Below, piece by piece: positions 7,653 through 16,431 of a DNA stretch of 64,000 nt. The notes beneath the pieces are model-generated. The model was not told the origin of the DNA. It searched no databases and saw only the letters and a list, made by a program, of their open reading frames with translations. Each line of letters starts with the position of its first letter. Position 1 is the stretch's first letter. Made by a program: the position numbers and the translations under genes. Source of the DNA: Desulfococcus sp041737845 (GTDB taxonomy: Bacteria; Desulfobacterota; Desulfobacteria; Desulfobacterales; Desulfococcaceae). The DNA lies in contig NZ_JBGSQX010000160.1 in NCBI RefSeq assembly GCF_041737845.1, positions 1 through 64,000 of the forward strand, read 5' to 3'.

Positions 7653-9665
7653 ATGGAATTTGTATTGAATAATGTGGCGTTGACAGGCACGCTCGTCGGA
7701 GCCGTCGGAATCCTTTTCGCCATTATCTTGGCCGGAATCGTCAAAAGCGCACCCGCTGGAAACGAAAAGATGCAGGAGATCGCCAGCGCCATTCAGGAAG
7801 GCGCGATTGCGTACCTCAACCGCCAGATGAAAAGCATGGGCATCGCCGGTATCATTATTTTCGGCGTTATCTTCGCCACCATGGGCGCCAAAACCGCCAT
7901 CGGTTTTCTCGTCGGTGCGCTTGCCTCCTTCTGCGCCGGCTACATCGGAATGAGGGTATCCGTTCTGGCCAACGTCAGAACCGCCGAAGCAGCCAAGAAA
8001 GGGCTCTCCGCCGGTCTGTCCATGGCCTTCAGGGGCGGCTCCGTTACCGGTATGATCGTTGCCGGTCTCGCGCTGACATCCGTCTCCGGTTACTATTACT
8101 TCACCCATGACGTCATCGCCCTGGTCGCCCTGGGCTTCGGCGGCAGCCTCATCTCCATCTTCGCCCGTCTCGGCGGCGGTATCTTCACCAAAGGCGCCGA
8201 CGTCGGCGCTGATCTGGTGGGCAAGGTTGAAGCCGGGATCCCCGAGGACGACCCGAGAAACCCCGCCACCATCGCCGACAACGTCGGTGACAACGTCGGC
8301 GACTGTGCCGGCATGGCGGCCGACCTTTTCGAGACCTACGCTGTAACCGCGGTTGCCGCGATGCTCATCGGCCACCTGCTGTACCCGAAAATCCCCATGG
8401 CTACTGAATTTCCGCTGGTCCTGGGCGCCATCTCCATCATCGCCTCCATGATCGCAATCTTCTTCGTCCGCCTGGGAAGCAGCCAATACATCATGGGCGC
8501 GCTGTACAAAGGGATGTTCGGGTCCGCCATTATCGCAGCCGTCGCATTCTACTTCGTATGCATGAAATTCATGGCTAACATTCCCGAAATCAGTGCCATG
8601 AACATTTACTACTGCACGCTTATCGGTCTGGCTCTGACGGTTGTCATCGTCATCATCACCGAGTATTACACCGGCATCTACGGTCCGGTGAAAGGCATTG
8701 CCGAGGCCTCCACCACGGGTCACGGCACCAACATCATCTCCGGTCTCGCCGTCTCCATGCAGGCCACGGCAGCCCCGGTTCTGACCATCTGCCTGGCCAT
8801 CTACCTGGCCCATCAGTTCGGCGGACTGTACGGCATCGCCATGGCCGCCATGTCCATGCTCTCCATGACGGGTATGGTCATCGCCATTGATGCTTACGGC
8901 CCCATCACCGACAACGCCGGCGGCATTGCCGAAATGGCCGGTATGGATGACAGCGTCCGTGCCGTCACCGACCCGCTGGATGCCGTCGGAAATACCACCA
9001 AGGCCGTCACCAAAGGCTACGCCATCGGCTCCGCCGGTCTGGCCGCCCTGGTTCTGTTCGCCGCCTACGTCATGGAATTCCAGATGAAGGGTGGCGAAGA
9101 AAGCGCCATCAAGTTCGACCTGTCCGACGTCAACGTCATCATCGGCCTGTTCATCGGCGGCCTCCTGCCCTACCTGTTCGCATCCATCGCTATGAAGGCG
9201 GTCGGCAACGCCGGCGGCGCGGTTGTGGATGAAGTCCGCCGTCAGTTCAGGGAAATTCCGGGCATCATGGAAGGCACCGCGAAACCCGATTACGGCGCTT
9301 GCGTCGACATCGTCACCAAGTTCGCCCTGAAAGAGATGGTGGTTCCCGCGCTTCTGCCGGTTGTCGCTCCTCTTCTGGTCGGCTTCATCCTTGGCAAGGT
9401 CGCCCTGGGCGGTCTCCTGATCGGCTCCATCGTTACCGGCGTGTTCGTGGCCCTGTCCATGACCACCGGCGGTGCCGCATGGGACAATGCCAAGAAATAC
9501 ATTGAAGAAGGCCACCTGGGCGGCAAGGGCTCCGACGCCCACAAGGCTGCCGTCACCGGCGACACCGTCGGCGATCCATATAAGGATACCGCCGGACCGG
9601 CCGTCAACCCGATGATCAAGATCCTGAACGTTGTCGCGCTGCTGATGGTTCCGTTCCTGATGTAA
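7653..9665 (+). CDS. hppA: Membrane-bound proton-translocating pyrophosphatase, K+-independent type
   Basis: Hydrolyses pyrophosphate and pumps protons across the cytoplasmic membrane. In sulfate reducers this can recover energy from the PPi made by sulfate activation. The protein has 670 residues and about 16 membrane helices. The substrate loop DVGADLVGKVEAG and DNVGDNVGDCAGMAADLFE lie near 185-225, and the second acidic site KYIEEG...GDTVGDPYKDTAGP near 611-648. Lys450 and Thr453 in GNTTKAVTKG are the pair that marks K+-independent enzymes. The frame extends upstream to 7575, but GGAGG before the ATG at 7653 fixes the start. A strong terminator follows. Confidence 0.96.
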   Translation: MEFVLNNVALTGTLVGAVGILFAIILAGIVKSAPAGNEKMQEIASAIQEGAIAYLNRQMKSMGIAGIIIFGVIFATMGAKTAIGFLVGALASFCAGYIGMRVSVLANVRTAEAAKKGLSAGLSMAFRGGSVTGMIVAGLALTSVSGYYYFTHDVIALVALGFGGSLISIFARLGGGIFTKGADVGADLVGKVEAGIPEDDPRNPATIADNVGDNVGDCAGMAADLFETYAVTAVAAMLIGHLLYPKIPMATEFPLVLGAISIIASMIAIFFVRLGSSQYIMGALYKGMFGSAIIAAVAFYFVCMKFMANIPEISAMNIYYCTLIGLALTVVIVIITEYYTGIYGPVKGIAEASTTGHGTNIISGLAVSMQATAAPVLTICLAIYLAHQFGGLYGIAMAAMSMLSMTGMVIAIDAYGPITDNAGGIAEMAGMDDSVRAVTDPLDAVGNTTKAVTKGYAIGSAGLAALVLFAAYVMEFQMKGGEESAIKFDLSDVNVIIGLFIGGLLPYLFASIAMKAVGNAGGAVVDEVRRQFREIPGIMEGTAKPDYGACVDIVTKFALKEMVVPALLPVVAPLLVGFILGKVALGGLLIGSIVTGVFVALSMTTGGAAWDNAKKYIEEGHLGGKGSDAHKAAVTGDTVGDPYKDTAGPAVNPMIKILNVVALLMVPFLM

Positions 9666-9713
9666 GTTCGATACGAAGGACGTTTCAGGTCCGTTTCAGG
9701 CGTTTCATGAAAG

Positions 9714-9751
9714 AGGATTGGCGCGGAGATTGCGCGCCAATCCTTTTTTAT
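9714..9751 (+). terminator. Rho-independent terminator after the pyrophosphatase gene
   Basis: An 11-bp perfect stem, GGATTGGCGCG with CGCGCCAATCC, a 7-nt loop and a following run of six T residues. Confidence 0.92.
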
Positions 9752-9893
9752 TTGCTTGTTTGATACATGTATGATAAAAAACACAATCGTTGTTTGATGT
9801 CATAATACCCTCCGTCTCGGCAACCCTCCGCACATCCATCCTTCCTGCCGGTTCACGAGGTGTATTTTTTTTAAACAATACAATGGTGGTGGA

Positions 9894-10442
9894 ATGAACG
9901 ATAAAAAGGCTAAAGCATTAGCCGAATGCAATCCGGCAGTAATCAAGAAGATTCGGCGTTTTCATGTCGGTGATCTTGCGGTTTATCCGGCTCACGGGGT
10001 GGGCCGCATCGAATCCATTGAAAGCAAGGTCGTGGGGGGAGAAACGCACGACTTTTACATCATGAAGGTGCTCGAAAATGCGATGGTGATCATGATCCCG
10101 ACCTGGAACGTCGAATCGGTGGGACTGCGTGATGTCATCAGCAAAAGCGAAATCCCTAAAATCTACAGTGTGATGGCGGACAGGCAGGAAAATCCGCTGG
10201 ACAATCAGACCTGGAATCGGCGCTACCGGGAGTACATGGAAAAAATCAAGACGGGGTCCTTGTACGAGGTCGCCGAGGTGTACCGCGACCTCTTCATCCT
10301 GAAAATGTCTAAGGATCTCTCCTTTGGTGAACGCAAGCTTTACGACACCGCCCAGGTTCTCCTGGTCAAGGAACTCTCCACAGCCAAAGAAACCGACGAA
10401 CAGACAATCCTCACTGAAATCGAATCCCTGTTTGCTTGCTGA
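9894..10442 (+). CDS. CarD family transcriptional regulator
   Basis: An RNA-polymerase-binding regulator of 182 residues. The N-terminal RNAP-interaction domain is marked by FHVGDLAVYPAHGVGRIESIE (about 23-43), followed by IPTWNVESVGLRDVIS and a helical C-terminal domain with SFGERKLYDTAQVLL. CarD-type proteins stabilise open complexes at rRNA and other promoters. A purine-rich GGTGGTGG precedes the ATG. It follows the terminator of the pyrophosphatase gene by about 140 bp, so it probably has its own promoter. The pseudouridine synthase gene follows within 20 bp of its stop. Confidence 0.9.
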   Translation: MNDKKAKALAECNPAVIKKIRRFHVGDLAVYPAHGVGRIESIESKVVGGETHDFYIMKVLENAMVIMIPTWNVESVGLRDVISKSEIPKIYSVMADRQENPLDNQTWNRRYREYMEKIKTGSLYEVAEVYRDLFILKMSKDLSFGERKLYDTAQVLLVKELSTAKETDEQTILTEIESLFAC

Positions 10443-10459
10443 ACCAATTTTTCCCCTTG

Positions 10460-11431
10460 ATGACTGAAATAGCCGATGCGTTCACCTTCATCGCTGACGA
10501 GGCGGCCGGGGGCCAGAGGATTGACGCATTTCTGGCCAAGGTGATGCCGGGGATTTCACGCGCCTATATTGCATCACTCATCCATGCGGGCCAGGTCAGC
10601 GTATGCCAAAAAAAAATCAAGCCGGGATATCGCATCCGGCCGGGCGATGAGATTTCCGGACAGATACCCGCTCCCCGGCCTGGGGATTGCCTTCCCGAGC
10701 AGATTCCTCTCGATATTATCTTTCAGGACAAGGATCTCCTCGTTTTGAACAAGCCGGCCGGCATGGTGGTTCACCCGGCCCCGGGCCATCCGTCCGGAAC
10801 ACTCGTCAATGCCCTGCTCCACCATTGCCCCGACCTGGTCGGCATTTCCGGAGAGATCCGCCCCGGCATCGTGCATCGCCTGGACAAGGACACCACCGGC
10901 ATCCTGGTTGCCGCAAAAAACGCCGAAGCCCAGGCGGGCCTGGCCGAGCAGTTCAAATTGCGCCGCATCCAGAAGAAGTATCTTGCCGTTGTCCATGGAC
11001 ATATGGAAACTTCCCGCGGGAGCATCGTGATGCCCATCGGCAGGCATCCCGTGGATCGGATAAAAATGTCCACCATCGCGAAATCCGGAAGAAACGCCGA
11101 AACCCGCTGGGTTCTCCTGGAGCCCCTCCCTCAGGCATCCCTTGTGGAGGTTGACCTCCTGACCGGACGAACCCATCAGATCCGCGTTCATTTTGCCGCC
11201 ATTCGTCACGCCGTCGTCGGGGATCCGCTTTACGGCCCGAGGCATGGCGCTTTCGGGTCTTCCGAGGTTTTCAGGACCCTCCTCCGGAGCATCACCAGGC
11301 AGATGCTCCACGCCTGGCAGATTCGGTTCATGCATCCCACAAGCGGCGCAGAGATGTGCTTTACGGCACCCGTGCCCTGTGACATGGATCAGTTCATCAT
11401 CGCCCTCAGAACGGTAAATCCCGGCGCATAA
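10460..11431 (+). CDS. RluA/RluD-family 23S rRNA pseudouridine synthase
   Basis: Isomerises specific uridines to pseudouridine in rRNA. From the ATG at 10460 the protein has 323 residues. An S4 RNA-binding domain lies at about 12-65 and the RluA catalytic domain from about 80, with HRLDKDTTGILV holding the catalytic Asp. TGRTHQIRVHF and GDPLYGP follow. The open frame reaches back to a TTG at 10436 inside the end of the CarD gene; neither start has a clear ribosome site, suggesting translational coupling. The RluD type is likely, but the exact target is inferred only from the family. Confidence 0.92.
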   Translation: MTEIADAFTFIADEAAGGQRIDAFLAKVMPGISRAYIASLIHAGQVSVCQKKIKPGYRIRPGDEISGQIPAPRPGDCLPEQIPLDIIFQDKDLLVLNKPAGMVVHPAPGHPSGTLVNALLHHCPDLVGISGEIRPGIVHRLDKDTTGILVAAKNAEAQAGLAEQFKLRRIQKKYLAVVHGHMETSRGSIVMPIGRHPVDRIKMSTIAKSGRNAETRWVLLEPLPQASLVEVDLLTGRTHQIRVHFAAIRHAVVGDPLYGPRHGAFGSSEVFRTLLRSITRQMLHAWQIRFMHPTSGAEMCFTAPVPCDMDQFIIALRTVNPGA

Positions 11432-11439
11432 TCATCCAA

Positions 11440-11482
11440 AGGAAAGAGGCCGCAGCCCCTTCATCGGACTGCGGCCTCATCG
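11440..11482 (-). terminator. Terminator at the end of the rnf operon
   Basis: A perfect 10-bp stem, GAGGCCGCAG (11446-11455) with CTGCGGCCTC (11469-11478). Reading on the minus strand it is followed by TTTCCTTT, so it best serves rnfB. It could also stop the pseudouridine synthase transcript, although the plus side lacks a T run. Confidence 0.6.
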
Positions 11483-11510
11483 GCGTCAAGGAATACGACA
11501 GGCTCCGAAC

Positions 11511-13586
11511 TTATGCGGCCTTCTTTTGCGTGTCTTTGTTGTAGCAGAGCCGGCAGCAGTTCAGGCAGCGGGATGCCTCCTTCAGAGCGCTTTCCTCGGG
11601 CAGCACCAGATCGACCTCCTCAAAGGTCTTGATTCTCGATGCCACCGGCAATTCCGGCATCTTGGCCCTTGGGCTGGGAACAATGCCATCCACATGCTCG
11701 AAAAGCGATTCTGGGATGTGCTTCTTGAAGAGAACGTTTTCAGGTGCCTGGACGGGTTCGCCCATCAGATACTGATGAATGGATCTTGCCGCCCGCCTGC
11801 CGCCGCCGATGGCCTCTACGACAAGGGATGCCCCCGTTGCAGAATCCCCGCCCGTAAAGATTTTGGGGATGCTGCACTGGAGGGTGATGGGGTCGTTGTC
11901 GAGGGTGTTCCACCGGGTGATGATCAGGTCTTCGAGGGACCTGGCCCCGTCCCGGAACGACACGTCCGGACGCTGGCCGATGGCGCTGATGATCATATCC
12001 GCCTCGATCAGGGTCTCTGAATCCGCGACAGGCACCGGCCGTCGCCTTCCGCTGGCATCCGGGGCGCCCAGTTCCATCTTGAGGTACTCCAGGTGGGTGG
12101 CGCGCCCGTCTTCATCGCTCACCACGCGGGTGGGGGCCGCCAGGAAGTGGAAATTGACCCCTTCGTGTTCGGCGGCTTCGATTTCCACGATGTTGGCGGG
12201 CATCTCCTTCCGGGTCCGCCTGTAGAGAAGAGTGACCTCATCCGCGCCGAGGCGGACCAGCGTGCGAACACAGTCGATGGCGGTGTTGCCGCCGCCGACA
12301 ACTACGCATTTTTTTCCGATGGCAATCTTTTCTCCGCCGGCAAAGCGCGAGAGAAAGTTGATTCCCGTAAATACGCCCTCGGCATCCTCGCCTTTGATGC
12401 CCAACGTGTAGTCGCTCCAGGCGCCGATCCCGAAGAATACCGCGTCGAAGTTTTCGTAGCTCAAAGTTCCCATGTTGAAGTCCCGGCCGAACCGGACGTC
12501 CGTCCGGGCTTCGATGCCGAGATCCAGGATGCCCTGGATTTCCCAGTCCAGCGTCTTTTTCGGCAGCCGGTACTCGGGGATGCCGTAGCGGATCATGCCG
12601 CCGAGATGGGGCATGGCCTCGAAAATGGTGACATCATGGCCGACCCGTTTCAGGAAGAAGGCGCAGCTCAGCCCGGCCGGCCCGCCGCCGATCACGGCGA
12701 CCTTTTTGCCGGTGGAGGGCATAGCACTGATGGGAAAGCGCGTCCCGGAATTCATTTCAAAGTCCGCCACGAACCGCTTGAGCTGATTGATCGAGACGGG
12801 CTCGTCCTCGATGCCACGGCGGCAGTAATTCTCGCAGGGATGGGGGCAGACCCGCCCGCAGGCCAAAATCAGAGGGTTTCTCTCCCTCAGGGTTTTCACG
12901 GCGCCCTCGTAATCCCCTTTGGTGATGCATTCGATATAGGCGGGGATGTCGATCTCCGCCGGGCACGTCTGCTGGCAGGGAGCCAGGGCATCCTCGGTTT
13001 TGTTGATATCGAGAAGGCGCTGGGTCAGGGTGCGGACGGTGAGAATGCTCTTGGGGCAGGCCTTCTCGCAGGCGCCGCACCCTACACATTTGACCTCGTC
13101 CACGACCGGGTAGCCGTCGGGGCCCATATGGATCGCGTCGAATTTGCAGGAGCGGACGCAGTCGCCGTACCCGAGACACCCTACCCGGCACTCCCGTTTT
13201 CCGCCGTACATGGCCGAGATAGCGGCGCATGTCTGGACGCCCATATAGTGGAACTTATCATCCGCCCGGAATCCCCCGTCACAGGTATTGAGGGATTTCA
13301 GGGGCTCGGCCGTACCGGCATCCAGCCCCATCACGGCGGCGACCTTCGTCACCAGATCGGAGCTGGAGACGATACAGACATTGGGCGGCGCCTTCCCGGT
13401 AACAACGGCAACGGCCGCAGCAGAGCAGCCCGCGAAGCCGCAGCCGCCGCAGTTGGCTCCGGCCAGGTTGGCTTCGACCTCTCCGATCCGCGGATCTTCA
13501 TAGACATAGAATATTTTTGACGCAAGGCTCAGCACCGTTCCGCATATTCCGCCGACAGCCAGCATCATCAAAATGGCTTCCGTCAC
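11511..13586 (-). CDS. rnfB: RnfB fused to a GltD/NfnL-like NAD(P)H flavoprotein
   Basis: A 691-residue fusion and the last gene of the rnf operon. Residues 1-27 form a membrane anchor. Cys46, Cys49, Cys54 and Cys71 make the RnfB-type Fe-S site (ANCGGCGFAGC). Two ferredoxin-type clusters follow at Cys133-147 and Cys167-177. From about 204 the chain continues into a complete small-subunit glutamate synthase-type module: Fe-S cysteines (CQQTCP, CGRVCPHPCENYC), an FAD loop at 298-305 (VIGGGPAG), a second Rossmann loop at 430-438 (GGGNTAID), an RR pair at 456-457 usual for NADPH, and a final CLNCCRLC. Standard RnfB ends before this point. Translation starts at GTG with GGGAGG just before it. No frameshift or stop separates the two halves. 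Confidence 0.93.
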   Translation of the reverse strand: MTEAILMMLAVGGICGTVLSLASKIFYVYEDPRIGEVEANLAGANCGGCGFAGCSAAAVAVVTGKAPPNVCIVSSSDLVTKVAAVMGLDAGTAEPLKSLNTCDGGFRADDKFHYMGVQTCAAISAMYGGKRECRVGCLGYGDCVRSCKFDAIHMGPDGYPVVDEVKCVGCGACEKACPKSILTVRTLTQRLLDINKTEDALAPCQQTCPAEIDIPAYIECITKGDYEGAVKTLRERNPLILACGRVCPHPCENYCRRGIEDEPVSINQLKRFVADFEMNSGTRFPISAMPSTGKKVAVIGGGPAGLSCAFFLKRVGHDVTIFEAMPHLGGMIRYGIPEYRLPKKTLDWEIQGILDLGIEARTDVRFGRDFNMGTLSYENFDAVFFGIGAWSDYTLGIKGEDAEGVFTGINFLSRFAGGEKIAIGKKCVVVGGGNTAIDCVRTLVRLGADEVTLLYRRTRKEMPANIVEIEAAEHEGVNFHFLAAPTRVVSDEDGRATHLEYLKMELGAPDASGRRRPVPVADSETLIEADMIISAIGQRPDVSFRDGARSLEDLIITRWNTLDNDPITLQCSIPKIFTGGDSATGASLVVEAIGGGRRAARSIHQYLMGEPVQAPENVLFKKHIPESLFEHVDGIVPSPRAKMPELPVASRIKTFEEVDLVLPEESALKEASRCLNCCRLCYNKDTQKKAA

Positions 13587-13656
13587 GATAACCTCCCTCT
13601 CACTTGCAAGTTTCAGCGCATGCCGTTATGGCTCATTCCTCGACGGAAATCGGCTG

Positions 13657-14232
13657 TCAGACCATCCCCTTGAAGGCATAGAACGTCAGGGAAAGAATCC
13701 CCGCCGTCACCAGAGCGATGGAGGTATCCTGGAGAGGTTTCGGAACCCTTGCCAGCAGAATCCGTTCGCGCACGCCGGCAAAAAGGACCAGGGCCAGTCC
13801 GAAGCCTGCGGCGTAGGCGAAGGAGGCCACCAGGGCCTGCATGAAGGTATACTCCTCGTTGATGTTGATGAGGCACACGCCCATGACCGCGCAGTTGGTG
13901 GTGATCAGCGGGAGGAAGATCCCAAGGCCCGCATAGAGGGCGGGAATGCTCTTTTTCAGGAACATCTCGACGAACTGGACCAGGGATGCGATCACGAGGA
14001 TGAAGGAGATGGTCCGGAGATATTCCAGACCGAATTTCTTGAGGATATAGGCATCGACCATCCACGTGAGGACTCCGGCCATCACGAGAACGAACACGAC
14101 GGCCATGGCCATGCCCACCGCCGTCTCCATCTTCTTGGAGGTCCCGAGAAACGGACAGTTCCCGAGATACTGGGCCAACAGGATGTTGTTGACAAGGATG
14201 CAGCTGATGATCAGGACGATATAGTCACCCAT
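13657..14232 (-). CDS. rnfA: Rnf electron transport complex subunit A
   Basis: An integral membrane subunit of 191 residues with six hydrophobic helices. Signature segments are LVNNILLAQYLGNCPFLG near the N-terminus and LPLITTNCAVMGV near the middle. The cysteines in these two stretches are the ones that bind the intramembrane Fe-S cluster together with RnfE. It lies between rnfE (10-bp gap) and rnfB. Confidence 0.96.
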   Translation of the reverse strand: MGDYIVLIISCILVNNILLAQYLGNCPFLGTSKKMETAVGMAMAVVFVLVMAGVLTWMVDAYILKKFGLEYLRTISFILVIASLVQFVEMFLKKSIPALYAGLGIFLPLITTNCAVMGVCLININEEYTFMQALVASFAYAAGFGLALVLFAGVRERILLARVPKPLQDTSIALVTAGILSLTFYAFKGMV

Positions 14233-14242
14233 CTATCTTCTC

Positions 14243-14836
14243 CTATTTTTTCCCGACAAGGTTCATGATACACAGCATCAGTCCAAGGCCGATAAACGCC
14301 CCGGGGGCCTCTACCATGAAGGAAAACGGCTCGTATGACGGGCCGAAGACATTGATGCCCAGCACCGTCCCGTGCCCCAGCAGCTCTCGAACCGCACCCA
14401 GGGCGCCCAAGGCCAGGGTAAACCCGATGCCCATCCCAAGGCCGTCCGCCATGGACGGCATCACCGGGTTCTTGGCCGCGAATGCCTCGGCGCGCCCGAG
14501 GACGATGCAGTTCACGACGATGAGGGGAATGAAGATGCCCAGCTTCAGGAACAGCGGATAGGTATAGGCCTGCATGAGCAGCTCGACGACGGTCACGAAG
14601 GTCGCGATCACGATGATGAAACAGGCGATGCGCACCTTGGAAGGGATGACCTTCCGCAGCATGGAGACCAGCACGTTGGAGCCGACGAGGACAAAGGTGG
14701 TAGCAAGCCCCATGCCGATGCCGTTTTCAACCGACTTGGTAACGGCCAGTGTCGGACAGAGGCCCAGCACCAGGCGGAACGGCGGTATCTCGGCCCACAA
14801 CCCCTTGAAAAACTCTTGAGCGATAGACTTAGCCAT
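14243..14836 (-). CDS. rnfE: Rnf electron transport complex subunit E
   Basis: An integral membrane partner of RnfA, 197 residues and homologous to it. FFKGLWAEIPPFRLVLGLCPTLAVT near the N-terminus and IPLIVVNCIVLGRAEAFA in the middle are typical and carry the cluster cysteines. It starts 15 bp after the rnfG stop. Confidence 0.96.
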   Translation of the reverse strand: MAKSIAQEFFKGLWAEIPPFRLVLGLCPTLAVTKSVENGIGMGLATTFVLVGSNVLVSMLRKVIPSKVRIACFIIVIATFVTVVELLMQAYTYPLFLKLGIFIPLIVVNCIVLGRAEAFAAKNPVMPSMADGLGMGIGFTLALGALGAVRELLGHGTVLGINVFGPSYEPFSFMVEAPGAFIGLGLMLCIMNLVGKK

Positions 14837-14851
14837 CGGTATTCTCTCCCT

Positions 14852-15445
14852 TTATTTGTTGAAGGCTTTCATGTTTTCGTCGATTTGCGGTTTCAGGCGC
14901 CCGTAAACGGCGCCCACGTCCGTAGCCGCCGCGCACACTGCACGCGATGTGATGGTCGAGCCGCTGATGGCGTTGATACCGCCGCCGTCACCGGTTACCT
15001 TGATCGCCTCCTTGACCGACGCCCCTTTGAACTGGTCGGTAAAGGCCGGGTCTTCCTTCGCCTTCGCGCCCATGCCGGGAGTTTCCGAATGGGTCGTCAC
15101 GCCGGCGCCCAGGATGGTCTCGGTTTCCAGGTCAATGCCCACCATGAGGCCGACATCGCCGCCGTACCCCTTGCCGAAACTTTCCAACGCAACGGCCTTC
15201 GCCTTGCCGTCGATGACCCCGACGAAGAAGCTCCGCTCCACTTCGCCGTCCTGGATCTTGAAGCGGTCGACAATGGGATCGTTCGAGACATCCTTGAAGA
15301 TGCTCTTGATGGCCGGCCCTTTGACAAACGTCAACTGCTGAAGTTCGATCTTATCCTTTGTCGTGTCCCTCAGGGCGGCCAGCAGTCCGCCGGAAAAAGC
15401 CGCGAGAACCGTGAGGACGACAACCATTTTAATCATATCTCGCAT
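14852..15445 (-). CDS. rnfG: Rnf electron transport complex subunit G (covalent FMN protein)
   Basis: A 197-residue subunit with one N-terminal membrane helix (about residues 5-25) and a periplasmic FMN-binding domain. The flavinylation motif is SGSTITS near 168-174, with Thr in the conserved position, and THSETPGMGAKAKED is the family signature. The protein should need an ApbE-type FMN transferase, which is not in this window. rnfG begins 2 bp after the rnfD stop. Confidence 0.95.
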   Translation of the reverse strand: MRDMIKMVVVLTVLAAFSGGLLAALRDTTKDKIELQQLTFVKGPAIKSIFKDVSNDPIVDRFKIQDGEVERSFFVGVIDGKAKAVALESFGKGYGGDVGLMVGIDLETETILGAGVTTHSETPGMGAKAKEDPAFTDQFKGASVKEAIKVTGDGGGINAISGSTITSRAVCAAATDVGAVYGRLKPQIDENMKAFNK

Positions 15446-15447
15446 GG

Positions 15448-16431
15448 TTACGCCACCTTTCCTAATGCCTTCGGCCTGATTTTATCCAAAAGCGGGTTGA
15501 CGAGGTTGATCACCAGAATCGCGTAGATGACGCCGTCGGCATAGGCGCCGATATTCCGGATCAGGATGGTCATGGCGCCCCCGAGAGCCCCGTATATCAG
15601 CATCGGGATGAAGTTGACCGGCGACGAGGAATCCTCGGTGGCCAGGAAAAATGCGCCCAGAAGCGTGTACCCCGTGAGGAGGTGGATAACCGGAGAGGCA
15701 TATCGGGTGGGATCTGCCGCATTGAACATGGCGGCGGTAAATACCACGCCGGCAATAAAAGAAACCGGAACCTCCCATCGAATGAACCCGCGGAGGATGA
15801 GGTAGACCCCGCCCAGGATGATGGCCAGGCCGAAAGTGGCGCCGATGCCGCCGACCTGCTTGCCCAACAGCAGATCCACGGGATTGTAGCCGCCTGCGAT
15901 GTCTTTCAGATTGAACAGGTCCGTATGCATCCCCGCATGTTTGATGGCCGCCAGGGGATAGACCGAATTGAAGCCGAGACTATAACTGGCGACAGCGGCG
16001 TTGTAATCGAAATAAGACACCCAGGAAAGACTGACTATGGCAAAAGCGAGCACCGCCGGATTGAAGGGGTTGCTGCCGATGCCGCCGAAGATCTGCTTCC
16101 CGATGATGATCGCGAGGAAGGTCCCGGTGATCACGACCCACCAAGGCATGGTCGGGGGGAGCATCATAGCGAATACCAATCCGGTTAAGGCGGCGTTGCC
16201 GTCGGCGATGGTGTCCGCCTGCTTGGTGATTCGGGTGTAGGCCAGCTCCCACAGCATGGCGGAGGAGATGGAAAGGGCGATGATGCCCACGACCGGCATG
16301 CCGTAAAAATAGATGCTCATGAGCACCGCGGGCAGGGCGGCGAGCAGAATGTTGCAGCTTCGCTCGGAGATCGAACTGCCGTTGTGCCAGAACGGCGCAT
16401 GGGATACGATGAATTTTTTCTGGTTAAACAT
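15448..16431 (-). CDS. rnfD: Rnf electron transport complex subunit D, without the usual flavin-attachment Thr
   Basis: A 327-residue polytopic membrane subunit. FIVSHAPFWHNGSS at the N-terminus, GNAALTGLVFAMMLPP, KQIFGGIGSNPFNPA and IGAYADGVIYAI are standard RnfD/NqrB segments. In canonical RnfD a Thr in S(G/Q)ATPL carries covalent FMN. Here the equivalent stretch reads NSVYPLAAIK at about 155-164, with Tyr158 where Thr is expected. The frame extends back to 16560 inside rnfC, but the family N-terminus begins at the ATG at 16431, which overlaps the rnfC stop by 8 bp. Confidence 0.93.
   Translation of the reverse strand: MFNQKKFIVSHAPFWHNGSSISERSCNILLAALPAVLMSIYFYGMPVVGIIALSISSAMLWELAYTRITKQADTIADGNAALTGLVFAMMLPPTMPWWVVITGTFLAIIIGKQIFGGIGSNPFNPAVLAFAIVSLSWVSYFDYNAAVASYSLGFNSVYPLAAIKHAGMHTDLFNLKDIAGGYNPVDLLLGKQVGGIGATFGLAIILGGVYLILRGFIRWEVPVSFIAGVVFTAAMFNAADPTRYASPVIHLLTGYTLLGAFFLATEDSSSPVNFIPMLIYGALGGAMTILIRNIGAYADGVIYAILVINLVNPLLDKIRPKALGKVA

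Noticed and set aside
7632..9542. 636-codon open frame on the minus strand
   Set aside because: It lies antisense to the pyrophosphatase gene and is Gly/Asp/His-rich with no domain; the plus-strand gene has all catalytic motifs.
12093..13520. 475-codon open frame on the plus strand
   Set aside because: Antisense to the rnfB fusion, whose cysteine and nucleotide motifs are intact.
11511..13586. A frameshift joining two separate genes rnfB and gltD
   Set aside because: The frame is continuous across the junction and both halves keep intact motifs, so a true fusion is simpler.
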